DNA of 64,000 nt, from NCBI RefSeq assembly GCF_010015445.1, contig NC_053119.1, positions 22,839,050 through 22,903,049 on the forward strand, written 5' to 3'. Below are positions 38,301 to 48,825 of the stretch, one piece after another. The notes under the pieces are model-generated. The model was not told the origin of the DNA and ran no database searches. It worked only from the letters and a program-made list of their open reading frames with translations. Both the position numbers and the translations under genes were made by a program. The stretch comes from Perca fluviatilis (taxonomy: Eukaryota > Chordata > Actinopteri > Perciformes > Percidae). The stretch's first letter is position 1; every line of letters starts with the position of its first letter.

Positions 38301-39964
38301 GTTTTCTACATATTTCTTGAATTTGGTTGATAAAATGGTTTAGATTTTTCAAAGTCACAGTCTTCAAAGACTGCGAAACAAAGGCTTTGCTTTGCTTCAG
38401 TGGTCTAATCCTGTGGTTGTACTTGGGTGAGCAGTCTTGTGACACTCCTGGGTTTTGAAGCTGTCTTTAACTGGCTGCCTGTTCACAGCCCAGTGGTAAA
38501 GGCCGGAGGCTCCCTGAGGTCTACTGCATCGTCAGCCGCCTGGGCTGCTTCGACCTCTTCTCCAAGGTAGATATTGTAAACTAAGCATGAACACAAACGC
38601 ACAAAGTTTAGTAAAATACATGTCTTGCATCAGATGAAATTACATTGCACAGAACAGCATGTGTTATACAAACACATACATACAACCTCACCCGCACTAA
38701 AAGAGTGCAGAGCAGTATCACCGTCGGTGCCCACAGAGCCCCACCCACCCTCTGTCCGCTTTACTTTCCCACAGAGCCTTGCAGTCCTGGCTCCAGTACA
38801 GACGCACATGTGAACTGCAGCTGATGTGGTTACTGCAGTGGAAAACATGCACTGTATCGGCTTTGGGCCTTAGATTTATATGCATGTTGGCCTTTGTATG
38901 TAGATCTGTGCAGTGTTCATGTGCCATTGCTAGAATTGGGTTTCTAAGGATACACACATGTACAGATAAGGGTAACTACAGTATATCTGCTGTTATAGGA
39001 GATGGCAAATAGATTGATAGGTGCCTCTGTATTGGAAGTACTCAGTGCTGCTGCTGATGTTCTGAGTATGTTTCATCTGTATCAGATCAGCTACATAAAG
39101 GTTTAATGTGATACAGATGTGTACAGTATGTGTGTTGAAGGGTACACATGATGTCAGGCTGTTAGCCACTTGTTGTATTGACTTTTGACATTGTTTGACT
39201 GTCTCTCCGCTGCATCATGGCAAGAATGAATATGTTTGTCATAATAATAGCCATTGTTGAAACAGTTTGTGAATAAAATAACAAAACAGAAATGTCTGTT
39301 TTTAGCTCATTTAGAAATGTTATATATCTGACAGGTTAAGGTACTTCACCACATTACCACATCAATGCTGTACTATTGGAACACTACCTATAATGGCCTA
39401 AAAGATAGAGATAGATAGAGATATTAAAAGGGATAGCTACCATGTTATAAATGATATGGCAAAATATCTGACATCCTATCCAGTGTAATCATCATATTGC
39501 CCAACTCTAAGATAGAATAATAAAAAAGAACAAAAAAAGGTCTACAGTACTCTATTGAAAAGATTCAGTCAATTATGGATTGGAAAGATCTGATGCTCCA
39601 CACACTCATAGAAATATTTGTGATTGCCAGTATTCCAATTACAGATCCTCCTTCTCCATGTTTTACAGATCCTGGATGAAGTGGAAAAGAGGAGGGCTAT
39701 CTCCCCTGCTCTGGTGCAGCCTTTTATGAGAGGCATAATGGAAGCTCCCTTCCCTGCTCCAGGAAGGACCATCACTGTCAAAAACTTCCTTCCTGGCTCT
39801 GGGACAGAGGTGAGATGATTGTACTGTCACCGTGGAAACAGTAGTTTTTTACCCCATTCTTGGAAGTGCAACCCATATGCTTTTAAAGATTATACCACTA
39901 ATGATTTAGTGTCTTAATGTGTATGTGTGCAGTATGTACATTACTATCTACTACATTACTAAAA

Positions 39965-40038
<74 letters not shown>

Positions 40039-43000
40039 TACAGGTGATAGAACTGTGTAGGCCATCAGATTCTCGTCTGGAACATGTGGACTTTGAATGT
40101 CTCTTTTCCTCCTTGAGTCTCCGTCTCCTTCTCCGAGTGTTTGCCTCTCTACTACTGGAGCGCAGGGTCATCTTCACTGCCGACAAACTCAGGTTGGTTC
40201 CAGCAACATATTGTCCAATCCTTGCAACAGACATCAGTCCTGAGGCGGGTAGAGTAATTGCGGTACTCCTATTAAACTGTTTAATGAACCTGTTGTGACC
40301 AGATTATCAAAGGAAGTGTTTTCATGCTGAAAAGATCAAGAGTAAAGAGTTTGAAGGATGTGACAGAGATACCGCAAGTCGACAAACATTCAGAGGAAAA
40401 GAAGATCCTGACAGAGTATGAGAGGAAGGAATGCTGTTGTGTTTTACAGTCGCCTGGGGAACAATCACTTCTTTGGAAAACTGTCATGGATGCCAGATAG
40501 AAGGAGTTAGGCTTTAGAGTCCAGAGCTACCACGTGTGCACAGTGATGGCATCAGATCCACACAGTCTACATAAAACCTTTTAACTGCTGTGGTACACCT
40601 GGTTCAACATGTGGGTTAAGCATAATCAGTCATTGTGTCCTATTTCAGTTCTGATTTAGGTTCAGGATTTGTGTATTCCCCTTCATGCCCATGTACTGTT
40701 GTTTAAAAGTTGGAAAAAGAAGCATTTCTCAACAGAGCTCATAAGCAGATCACGAGTCGTTGCACATTCTCTACTGTGGACTGGAAACTTGGCCTCGTCA
40801 ATCAATTTTTTAATGAAATAACTGTTAGCAGATGCACACCCGGACAAGATTAAGTTAACAGCGTGGGGTGAGTGTGTTTGCTGCCGCTGTATAGTTTTTA
40901 TAAGTGTTACATCACTCTCCCCTCAGAGATGCTTTTTTTACATTCCTCTCAGGGTAACAACGGGTTTGTTGGAGCAACAGGAATGAACTTTTAACATTAT
41001 GTTCCAAATTAAGAAATGGGTGGCAGGAGAGGTTTATTTCTTGAGGAGTTGGTTAGCACCATCTTGTGGTGAAAACTAGACTTTAGGTTTTAGGGATATG
41101 CTTTGCTTTTTGGAAGATTATTGTGGTCTATTTTACTATTTTGTTGAATACAAATTAGATATCAAGAGAAAGAGCTACTTGCTATTTTGTATCATTATCA
41201 CTCTCTTGACCTGCTGTACATGCCCAACCTGAATGCAGCAAGTTAACCTCTGTTTTCTATGGGTTGTTGTAGAAAGTCAACATGGTAAACTAAACTTAGA
41301 CAGAGGTAAATACTAGTAATATACTGAGCATTATATAATGTGTTGTACAGCAAGATGCTGAATTGTGCTTGCATATTAAAATATAATTCACTGTACATTG
41401 AACCTATATATATAGCCACAGGTAGAGAGGTACCTGTAAATAATAGTAATAATAATAATAATGTTGAAATTAAAAGGCCTTAGAAACAATAGATGACAAA
41501 ACGGTCTCACTGCTCTGAAACTTTTGTTTATATCCCACGATCTTCCTTGTCAGATGAAGTTGTCTGGCCAGTTGTCATGAAATCGTAGATATTCACATTT
41601 TAGCACTTTTAAGGACATCTTATACTGTTGCCTTAAATACTGAGTTTGAAAGTTAATTCTTGACCTTGCAAAGAGTACTGTTTCCACTGCTTTTGAACGT
41701 ATCATTGTTTAGAAAGTTCTTTCCAAGAAAGAACTTTCAAACAATGAAGGTTCAAAAGTGGTAGTAATAATAATAATAATAATTTCACCACAAGTGGCCT
41801 TGTGGTGAAATTATTTTAATATGGAAATAATATGATAGTAATGTCCATTATTACAGTTCAGCAGAGATGGCAAAAGTACTCACTTCCCGTACTTAAGTAG
41901 AAGTACAGATACTTGTGTTAAAAAATACTCTGGTAAAAGTAGAAGTACTGATTTAACTTCTTTACTTAAGTAAAAGTAACAAAGTACAGGCTTTGAAATG
42001 TACTTAAAGTATAAAAGTAAAAGTAGCCTTGCGAATGACAACCACTTTTTATGCAAAGCTACCTGGACCACACACGTTACTAGAGTGCAAGATGAGAAAC
42101 TTCAGTGGACATAAAAACCAGGCTCTTTATATGCCATTGTCTACAATTTTAAATGGATGTCTGCCAATCATCGCATATATGATTATTGTGACAGAGACTG
42201 GGACTCCAGCTTAATAAGATTCTGACTGAGTAGCAAGATATGAATTCAATTGTGATTCTGTGAGAATTCACAGATCCAGTTTCTCTTTTTTAATCGTCCC
42301 CTTAACATTGAAAGGAATCTACATGTATGTGTGTGTGCTCAAATATAGAAAGAAAATAAAGGATACAATATGAATTACTAAACATAGATTAATTAAGAAG
42401 TTCCCCATACTTTTAGAGTTACACAGCACATTGGCCAGGAGTCATACTTGATGCCTCCTAGCCTATCTCAAACATCTCTCTCAGATAAGGCCAGGGATGA
42501 TTGGGAATGTCTTGCTGCTTGTCTGCCTAATCTCTGGGATCTCCGTTTTCTTCATTTTCAATCATATCGCCGTCCATACTACTAGTGCTAACGTTACCAC
42601 CATCATGCTGCAATTATTTGCCGCAAATGAATGCAGAATGCGGCCGAATCTGTCGAGTCGTCTTGTAGTGGTGCGTTACATGCAACGTAGCCTATATTCC
42701 CATCCAATTAGATTGAATTCAGTATTGATCACGTGAAAAATAATAACGGTAACTCCAGTGAAATTATTTGAAACTTGCTAGTGAGGACTAGATTAGGACC
42801 GTATTTAAAGCTGATGCTGGTTTCAAACTTCGCCCCCCAGGTGTGTCTGTAAAACACGGACAACTTCTCTCTTTTGATGCTTGGGAATGACGTTGCGTGT
42901 AGCAAAGTGAAACCTAGCTAACAGGTGAAGAACACAAACAGCTAAATCACTAGCTAACCTACTTTAACTGTGCAGGAACTATAGACCAATACAACAACAG

Positions 43001-45394
43001 GCTTAAATGAACTGACAACATAAGTTATACGACTTACAGTTCTCAAGGACGCACACACACCATCTCAACTGATTATCCTCCGGACAGCAGTCTCTCTTTC
43101 TTTTTTTCTCACTTTTTTTTCTGTGTGGCGCACGCGCGGTGTGAGGCGCGTGTCCGCGCTATTCTCGACATTACGACCTCTTGTACAAAACTAAAGTAAC
43201 GAGCCAATTTTTAAAATGTAAGGAGTAGAAAGTACCGATATTTGTGTTAAAATGTAAGGAGTAAAAGTAAAAAGTCGCCACAAAAAAAATAGTAAAGTAA
43301 AGTAGAAATATCCGAAAAATCTACTTAAGTACAGTAACGAAGTATTTGTACTTCGTTACTTCCCATCTCTGCAGTTCAGTATCATGCAGTTTTTTGAAGG
43401 ATTATCTTTTTTTTAAGATTGTTTTTCTATCGTACATTGCATTATCCCATCCAAAAATAGTTATTAAAGTTCTCATATTATGCTCATTTCCAGGTTCATA
43501 ATTGCATTTAGAGGTTGTACCAGAATAGGTTTATGTGGTTTCATTTTTAAAAAACACCATTGCTGCTGTGTTGAGCTCTCTGTTTTAGCTACAGAGTGAG
43601 ACATCGCACTTCTGTTCCTATCTTTGTTGGGAGTCGCACATGCGCAGTAGCTAGGTAAGGACTACTAGCCAGTCAGAAGCAGAGTATGAGGGCGTGCCAG
43701 GCTAGTAGCTAGGCGAGCATTATAACGTGTGTTACAAAGTGACACGTTCGTCACGAAAGTAAAGTCAGGACTACAATAGAGCTGTTTGGAGCGTGTTTTC
43801 TGTTGGAGATGATAAGTCCCTTTGGGGTGGACTTTGGGCTTTTTCACTTTGTAAACCTATTACATGTACAAAAAAGATATATAAAACGCTCAAGGAAAGG
43901 GAAAAAGCCAAAAAGCATAATATGAGCACTTTAACTATCTGTTTTAACCTTTTTTCTTTCTCTCTCTCTCTCTCCGTAGCACATTGTCTCAGTGTTGTCA
44001 TGCAGTAGTGGCTCTGCTCTACCCCTTCACCTGGCAGCATACGTACATCCCCGTGCTCCCGCCCTCCATGTTGGATATTGTCTGCACCCCTACCCCCTTT
44101 ATAGTGGGCCTCCTCTCTAGCTCTCTGCCTCGACTCAAAGAGCTGCCCATAGAAGAGGTATGATGAGTTTTTTTGTTTGTGATGTACAGACTGTGGTGCC
44201 ATTGACTCTGGGCCTTTCCTCCACTGAACAATATCTCCAGGAAATGACATCACTCTCCCTCTGCTCTTCCCTTAGGTCCTGGTGGTCGACCTCGGCAACA
44301 GTCGCTTCCTACGACAGGTAGAAACCATAGAAACATTAGGAAAACTGTGAAAATCTATCACCACATGGAGTCCTTTTACACATGTGGTGACTCTACTAGA
44401 TGTTATGTGAATACAATATGTTAATTCACTGCAGCATGTTTACTGTGTTTACATCTGTGTTTCTATCTTCACAGCTGGATGATGAAGACTCCATTCTTCC
44501 CCACAAGCTGCAGGCAGCTCTCGAGCATGTGCTGGACAAGAGGAGGGAGCTGGCCTGTGAGAAAGGAGATCTGCCCAATGGTAACTTAGCACACTTATTA
44601 CAGTATTTTATTCAATATATGAATGTTTTTATTAGACATACCAAATAAAAAAATTATCAACATTAAGAAATGGTCTACAGTATGATTCCCAATCTTTTCA
44701 AGAAGTCATCTTTTCACAACATTTTAAGGAAACTTTTACTAACCTATTGTAGCATCAATTGTCATTGACTTTTTTTAAACTAACATACCCATTTTAGTTA
44801 TTTCCGCTGTCTTAAAGACCAGGTTTAGGTAGTGTTTAAGTGGTCTTATCATTCTAGGGTGTTCAGGGTAACATAACCTCTAGATTTTTATTATTTTTTA
44901 TTTATTTGATCTTTCCATCATCCCTGAGCAGCTGCCAGCTTCATTTAATAAAAATACATTTGGGACATTTGAGACACATACAACTCAGACACATCCAGGA
45001 CTTTTGTATATGACTGGATAGCTATAGTCAAGCATTTTATAGAAGTATTTCAGGATTCCCAAGAGCCCTTAATAATGAAGCTCTCTGCGTAGTGTGCATG
45101 TATAAAAGGGGCTTTAAAGAGTGATGAAAATCATACTGGGAATTCTTTTGTTGGTATGTAGTCGTTGAAAATGTGACATCCCAAAAGTAACGTAGCAGTA
45201 CACTCTAAAGCAACACCCCATCACTACTTGGTGGGGCCACAAGGAGAACACAGTGGAAGCTTTAAATCCACAGAGTTCAGTGAAACACTGCTTTTATGCA
45301 GCAGTTAGGAGTTATTTTATTACTCATGCACCCTTGGAGTGTTTCTCAAACTTGGGGTTGGGACACCCATGACGCTGTACAAGAGAGTTGCACA

Positions 45395-45436
<42 letters not shown>

Positions 45437-47498
45437 CAAGTGATAACTTTAAGTAATCTGAGTTTTCTTACATCCCTAGTGATTCTTGAGTTATGACTGT
45501 AAGCTGTAAGTAAGTGTTAAAGTGACACTTGGCATGTGGCTTTTGGTCCAATAAAATGTCAGGAAAATGTAATGTGTGAAAAGTGAGCTGTATGAGAAGG
45601 GGAGTGTCTATACATTTCCAGTGAGTAGGAAGTTTATTTTCCTACATTTTGTGTAAGAAGTTTTATTTGAAATACCTTGGCGAGTCGTTGAGTCATTGGT
45701 ATTGATCAATCTTTTGCAGATACTGGGTCTATTAGTCATTCTGTTTTGTAGGGCAGTAAATATGCTGTGATTTAATCTTTTCTATTTTATTCCTTTACAC
45801 TCCTGTACCTCCACCCAGACTCCAGCTCCCTCAGCGCAGTGGTGTCGGAGGCCTTTGTGCGTTTCTTCGTGGAGATGGTGGGTCACTTCTCCCTCTTCAT
45901 TGGTGGAGCAGAGCGGGAGGATGAGTCTGTCTCCTCCCCCACCTTGCCCAGTCCCTCTTCTTCCCCATCCTCGTCCTTTCAGCGCGAAGCCTTTCGCAAA
46001 GCGGTCACGTCCAAGAGCTTGAGAAGGTTCTTGGAAGTGTTCATGGAGACCCAGATGTTCACCGGTTTCATCCAGGAGAGGGAGCTGCGCAGACAGGGCC
46101 TCAGAGGTACTGAGATTTGATTACCTGCAGTAGTGTTACAGTATAGTGTTACAGTACAGTATAAAAACTGGTTGAACCCTCATACCTACTGTATGTACAT
46201 ATACAAAAATATATTTTTGTGTGCCTTTTTGGTCATACTAAAGTTCTACTGAAATTGAATTTGTATTTTTGCTAATCATCTATTATCTTTTTTCTAAAAA
46301 ACAGTTCCTTAACATTTTTCCCATTTTTGAAATTATGTAGATATAAATCCGGAGCTTTCAACCTTATTATAGGGTCATCAGCAAATAGACACAGTAAGGA
46401 CTGTGTCATAGGGTCAAAAGCTCCAGAACAAGTGAGTAAGTGGATCTTGAGTGGAGAGTGTTTTGTCAACTTCTGTTTTCAAGGCCAAGAATGAACTGTA
46501 AAGCTCAATGATGTAGTAATTAGTTTTTTTAAATGTACTCTGGTCTCCCTTAAATAAGAGATCTCAATATTAATGTTACTCTCCTGACTAAATAAGTTAA
46601 GGTTAAAGGTGGTATATTCTGCTTTTTCATGTCATTCAATACGGTGCTTCATGTTAGTTTGACTACTCATTTTTCAACATTGTCAGTGTTATGATTTATT
46701 TAAAAATACAATATATTTACTACAGTGATTCAACTTATTTTAAACTAGTGGTGAATAGTCTTTTTTTAAGGTTTGATTGTAATATTTGCCTTGTTTTTAT
46801 TTCCAGGTCTATTTGAGGTGAGAGCACAAGAGTATCTGGACTCGCTTCCTGGGAGCGAGCAGCGAGGAGTCAACAAGTTCCTCAAGGGCCTAGGTGAGAT
46901 TCACTGCATGGCCTCACTCAATCAATCGATCAAACAGTTCAGTTTATCGACTATTAAAAAAACTGCTAGTTCAGTTGAGACACTTAGATCAAAGATTTGA
47001 ACATTTATAGCAAATTATTACACAGTTTTGTTGAATACTTGATTCTGGCTGGTCATTTGCAGCATTCTGCGGTCTGACCTGATCATCAACTCTGGAGGAC
47101 CATTTTTAAATCAATAAAAAAATGTTTAAGTCAATATTTGTTGTCAAATGATTGATTTATTTAGTAAGTAGCTGTTTAATAAGTGGGATAATGTAGAGCA
47201 AGCACGTCATTATTGCGAATTAAACCCTGACAGGGTGATGCAGAACCCCAACGTGAATCACCCCGTCAGGGTTTAATTCGCAATAATGACCCGCTCGCTC
47301 TACATTATCCCTTACTTGTTATCCAGTTAGATTTGGCTGAAAGTCCTCTGATATTTGAGGGAGCGCTCGAGCAGCTGAGGCCAAGTCAGCCGGTACAATT
47401 GCAACTGCTTTGCTTAATTTTTCAAGTTTCTTTTTAATTAGATTCACATGTTTTGCTTTTCTTCAGGAAACAAGATGAAATTCCTTTCGAAGAAATGA
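26363..47498 (+). CDS. dennd2a: DENND2A, DENN-domain Rab guanine-nucleotide exchange factor, complete CDS
   Basis: DENND2 proteins are Rab exchange factors; DENND2A is reported to act on Rab9 in endosome-to-Golgi traffic. Exons: 26363-26448, 29566-30606, 32937-33064, 34534-34646, 34757-34954, 35236-35329, 36367-36417, 36687-36874, 37265-37374, 38072-38141, 38489-38566, 39669-39809, 40044-40192, 43980-44157, 44276-44317, 44475-44580, 45819-46106, 46807-46893, 47467-47498. The sum is 3180 nt, 1059 residues; all phases agree and all junctions are GT-AG. The N-terminus is low complexity with the family motif IRDKISQWEG (~125-134). The DENN module runs from ~600 (LFEYFIVVALHK) to FLKGLGNKMKFLSKK at the end. 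The paralogue choice (2A rather than 2C/2D) rests on the KENPYEDIEL and SPPSTPSSPDD blocks and on ADCK2 next door, head to head as in human. The human protein is about 1009 residues. A second ATG at 26381 (ACCATGA) is an alternative start. Confidence 0.95.
26449..29565 (+). other. DENND2A intron 1 (between coding exons 1 and 2)
   Basis: A 3.1-kb intron without recognised genes. An ORF on the minus strand at 27614-27387 (75 codons) has no recognisable motif. The rest looks like unique intronic sequence. Confidence 0.7.
29566..30606 (+). CDS. dennd2a: DENND2A coding exon 2 (large N-terminal exon)
   Basis: This 1041-nt exon encodes residues 29-376, predicted disordered: rich in Ser, Pro, Lys and Glu, with a Pro-rich end (PPLPCIPPPPLPTCPPPG) that could bind SH3 or WW domains. 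Conserved short blocks are IRDKISQWEG and ENVYSEPGAPSINPLPKP, both shared with DENND2C. Acceptor TTTTCTAG|G, donor ACAG|GTAAGA. Confidence 0.93.
31510..32330 (-). mobile_element. 5'-truncated, inactive CR1/L2-type LINE fragment
   Basis: Read on the minus strand, the fragment carries the end of a reverse transcriptase: NVSKTKE, then a stop, then IIDFRK; YKYLGTIIDSKL; QRMFFYRKLRNFNIDP; and FICWFGSLSIKNKKRLE. The 3' part ends with CTCTGGGACAGTAAAGTTAC, as in fish L2-type elements, and includes an (AAAT)n tract. It has in-frame stops and frame changes and lacks the endonuclease and most of the polymerase. It lies in DENND2A intron 2, antisense to the gene. Confidence 0.8.
31632..31658. repeat. 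(AAAT)n repeat
   Basis: Six to seven AAAT units inside the LINE 3' region. Confidence 0.85.
32937..36417 (+). CDS. dennd2a: DENND2A coding exons 3-7 (linker with phosphotyrosine-like YED motifs)
   Basis: Five exons (32937-33064, 34534-34646, 34757-34954, 35236-35329, 36367-36417) cover residues 376-570. They carry KSYEFEDLLQS, SEENVYEDII and KENPYEDIEL, two YED(I) repeats that resemble tyrosine phosphorylation sites. A Ser/Pro block (SPPSTPSSPDD) follows, then a basic patch (RRGKKRMKR) and an acidic stretch (DENSESESDTEEK). No catalytic domain lies here; the segment leads into the DENN module. Confidence 0.93.
36687..40192 (+). CDS. dennd2a: DENND2A coding exons 8-13 (uDENN and start of cDENN)
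   Basis: Exons 36687-36874, 37265-37374, 38072-38141, 38489-38566, 39669-39809 and 40044-40192 encode residues 571-816. They include LFEYFIVVALHKTKAG, QFCFPDAKDW, SETFSFVLTGEDGSRRFGYC, LPEVYCIVSRLGCFDLFSK, ILDEVEKRR and SLLLERRVIFTADKL. These are the uDENN fold and the first half of cDENN, very close to human DENND2 proteins. The acceptor of the 40044 exon uses a (CT)n microsatellite as its pyrimidine tract. Confidence 0.95.
37154..37175. repeat. (GCGT)n repeat
   Basis: About five GCGT units in DENND2A intron 8. Confidence 0.8.
39967..40034 (+). repeat. (CT)n microsatellite forming a splice pyrimidine tract
   Basis: About 34 CT units end nine bases before the acceptor TTTCCTACAG|GTG of DENND2A coding exon 13 (exon start 40044). 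Confidence 0.95.
41690..41758. repeat. Imperfect inverted repeat (hairpin)
   Basis: The left arm at 41690-41723 (CTTTTGAACGTATCATTGTT start) pairs with 41727-41758, with a 3-base loop and a few mismatches or bulges. It lies in DENND2A intron 13. Confidence 0.75.
41778..41815. repeat. Perfect 17-bp inverted repeat (hairpin)
   Basis: AATAATTTCACCACAAG (41778-41794) is exactly inverted at 41799-41815 with a 4-base loop, just after a (TAA)n run. Confidence 0.8.
41862..43371. mobile_element. hAT-type non-autonomous element with perfect 8-bp target duplication
   Basis: CAGAGATGG at 41862 is inverted at the right end (CCATCTCTG, to 43371). The 8 bp before and after the element are identical: CAGTTCAG at 41854-41861 and 43372-43379. 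The subterminal sequence is rich in AAGTACTTAAGTA-type motifs. No transposase ORF is seen. About 1.5 kb, within DENND2A intron 13. Confidence 0.88.
43464..43934. mobile_element. Inverted-repeat element (TTAAAGTnCTCATATTATGC ends)
   Basis: TTAAAGTTCTCATATTATGC (43464-43483) is inverted at 43915-43934 (GCATAATATGAGCACTTTAA) with one mismatch. About 471 bp, non-coding, of a type very common in percomorph genomes. Its right end is only 45 bp before DENND2A coding exon 14. Confidence 0.85.
43980..47498 (+). CDS. dennd2a: DENND2A coding exons 14-19 (rest of cDENN and dDENN)
   Basis: Exons 43980-44157, 44276-44317, 44475-44580, 45819-46106, 46807-46893 and 47467-47498 encode residues 816-1059. They include YPFTWQHTYIPVLPPSM, DIVCTPTPFIVGLLSSSLP and EEVLVVDLGNSRFL of cDENN, then VVSEAFVRFFVEMVGH, FQREAFRKAV, FLEVFMETQMFTGFIQ and FLKGLGNKMKFLSKK of dDENN. 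Exon 17 carries a Ser/Pro-rich insert (about 24 residues near 948-971) between the two conserved parts of dDENN. The stop is TGA at 47496-47498. Confidence 0.95.
45397..45434. repeat. (AT)n microsatellite
   Basis: About 19 AT units in DENND2A intron 16. Confidence 0.9.
47178..47320. mobile_element. Fold-back element with ~60-bp arms
   Basis: The arms 47178-47239 and 47257-47320 are near-perfect inverted copies (core CATTATTGCGAATTAAACCC) around a 17-base loop, so almost the whole 143-bp unit is one hairpin. It lies in the last intron of DENND2A, 147 bp before the terminal exon. Confidence 0.85.
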
Positions 47499-48825
47499 TG
47501 CTTGGAGTCAGGATGCCATGTGTGAAAGTAGGAATAAGCATGAAGAGGCGTGCTGTAAAAAAGAAGAGGAAGACGCGCTCCCTGGACGTGCAGAACGTAG
47601 AGATGTGTCTTTAGGTCAGAACAAAGGAAGACCCTTCAAGTGAACTGGACTCATAGTTTGTGAACATGAGGGAATCTGGGGAAAGTTAGAGTTTAGCTCC
47701 CAGTTTCATTCACCAGTCATTCCATTAGTGTTGTGAAGGGTTTAGTCAGCTTGGACCAAAACTCACCTCCAACACGATAATGCAATGTCTAACAATGTCT
47801 CGTTAGACTTTGGCCTGGGCTTTATGTTTTACAGATTACAGTCAATCCCTGCAGTATATTGCTGTATAGCAGAGCACAGTGTACATTTTTTTTAGGAACA
47901 GTGTTCTCCCTTTTTCGATCACTGACCTCACCTATAAACCTGTAAGAGGGAGTGTCACTGAAGGTCACATTTTGTACAATACCTTCCTATACATTCCAAG
48001 TATTTTCTTTAAAAGCTTTTATAAATACAATAGTACAACTTCTTCATCAACAGGAGGCTTTTAAGTTAATTTATATTCTTTTTAGAAAAACTTAATCTTA
48101 ATCTCTTTTTTTTTTTGAGTGCAAAGAAATCTCCTGTAGTTTGTAATGAGCTGTATTTAAGTTTGTAGACCACTTTGGGTTGTTGGGTAAATGTACCACT
48201 GTTTTAAGGAAATTAACTTTAACTAAAAAGAAAATAAGCACCAAAAGGAAGAAAATGTAAAAGGAAATAATTGTGACTAAATCTCTCACTTGGGTTTGAG
48301 TATATGGTTTGGATAGACTAATGTTGAAGGAAGCCATGTATCTTAGGCCAATCAGTATCAGTGTGTCATGAAAGCAACTAGGCTTGCCTTAAAGAACCAG
48401 TGTGTAGGATTTAGGGGGCCCTATTAGCAGAAATGTAATATAATATTCATAATTTTGTTTTAATTAGTGTATAATCCCCTGAACTACAAATCGTGTTTTG
48501 TTGGCTTAAAATATCTTTCTACTGTATCTACATACAGTAGGGAGTGGGTCCTTTTCCATGTTGCATCGTCATGTTTCTACAGTAGCCCAGAATGGACAAA
48601 CCAAACACTTGCGCTAGAGAGTGCCTTTTGACATTTTTGCATTACCTGAAGGCCTCTGTAGGTTCTACTACACGCTTGTAAAAGGAGGGGTGAGGGAGTG
48701 GGTACTTAGTTGGTTGCAATCTGCAACCTCACCGCTAGATGCCACTAAATCCTACTCACTGGTCCTTCAAACTTGATTGAAAATGAAATGAAACTTTTTT
48801 AAATAAAGTGACAAATGACAAATGA
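47499..48825 (+). other. dennd2a: Probable DENND2A 3' UTR with polyadenylation signal
   Basis: The first canonical AATAAA after the stop is at 48802-48807, giving a 3' UTR of about 1.3 kb. The segment at 48389-48770 is an inverted-repeat element that would be transcribed as part of the UTR. The end point is inferred, not shown. Confidence 0.45.
48389..48770. mobile_element. Inverted-repeat element in the probable DENND2A 3' UTR
   Basis: The left end AAAGAACCAGTGTGTAGGAT (~48391) is inverted with few changes at the right end (ATCCTACTCACTGGTCCTT, to ~48767). About 380 bp, non-coding, a common percomorph repeat type. Confidence 0.75.

Noticed and set aside
41862..43371. A coding hAT transposase
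   Set aside because: Only short frames without motifs; the element is non-autonomous.
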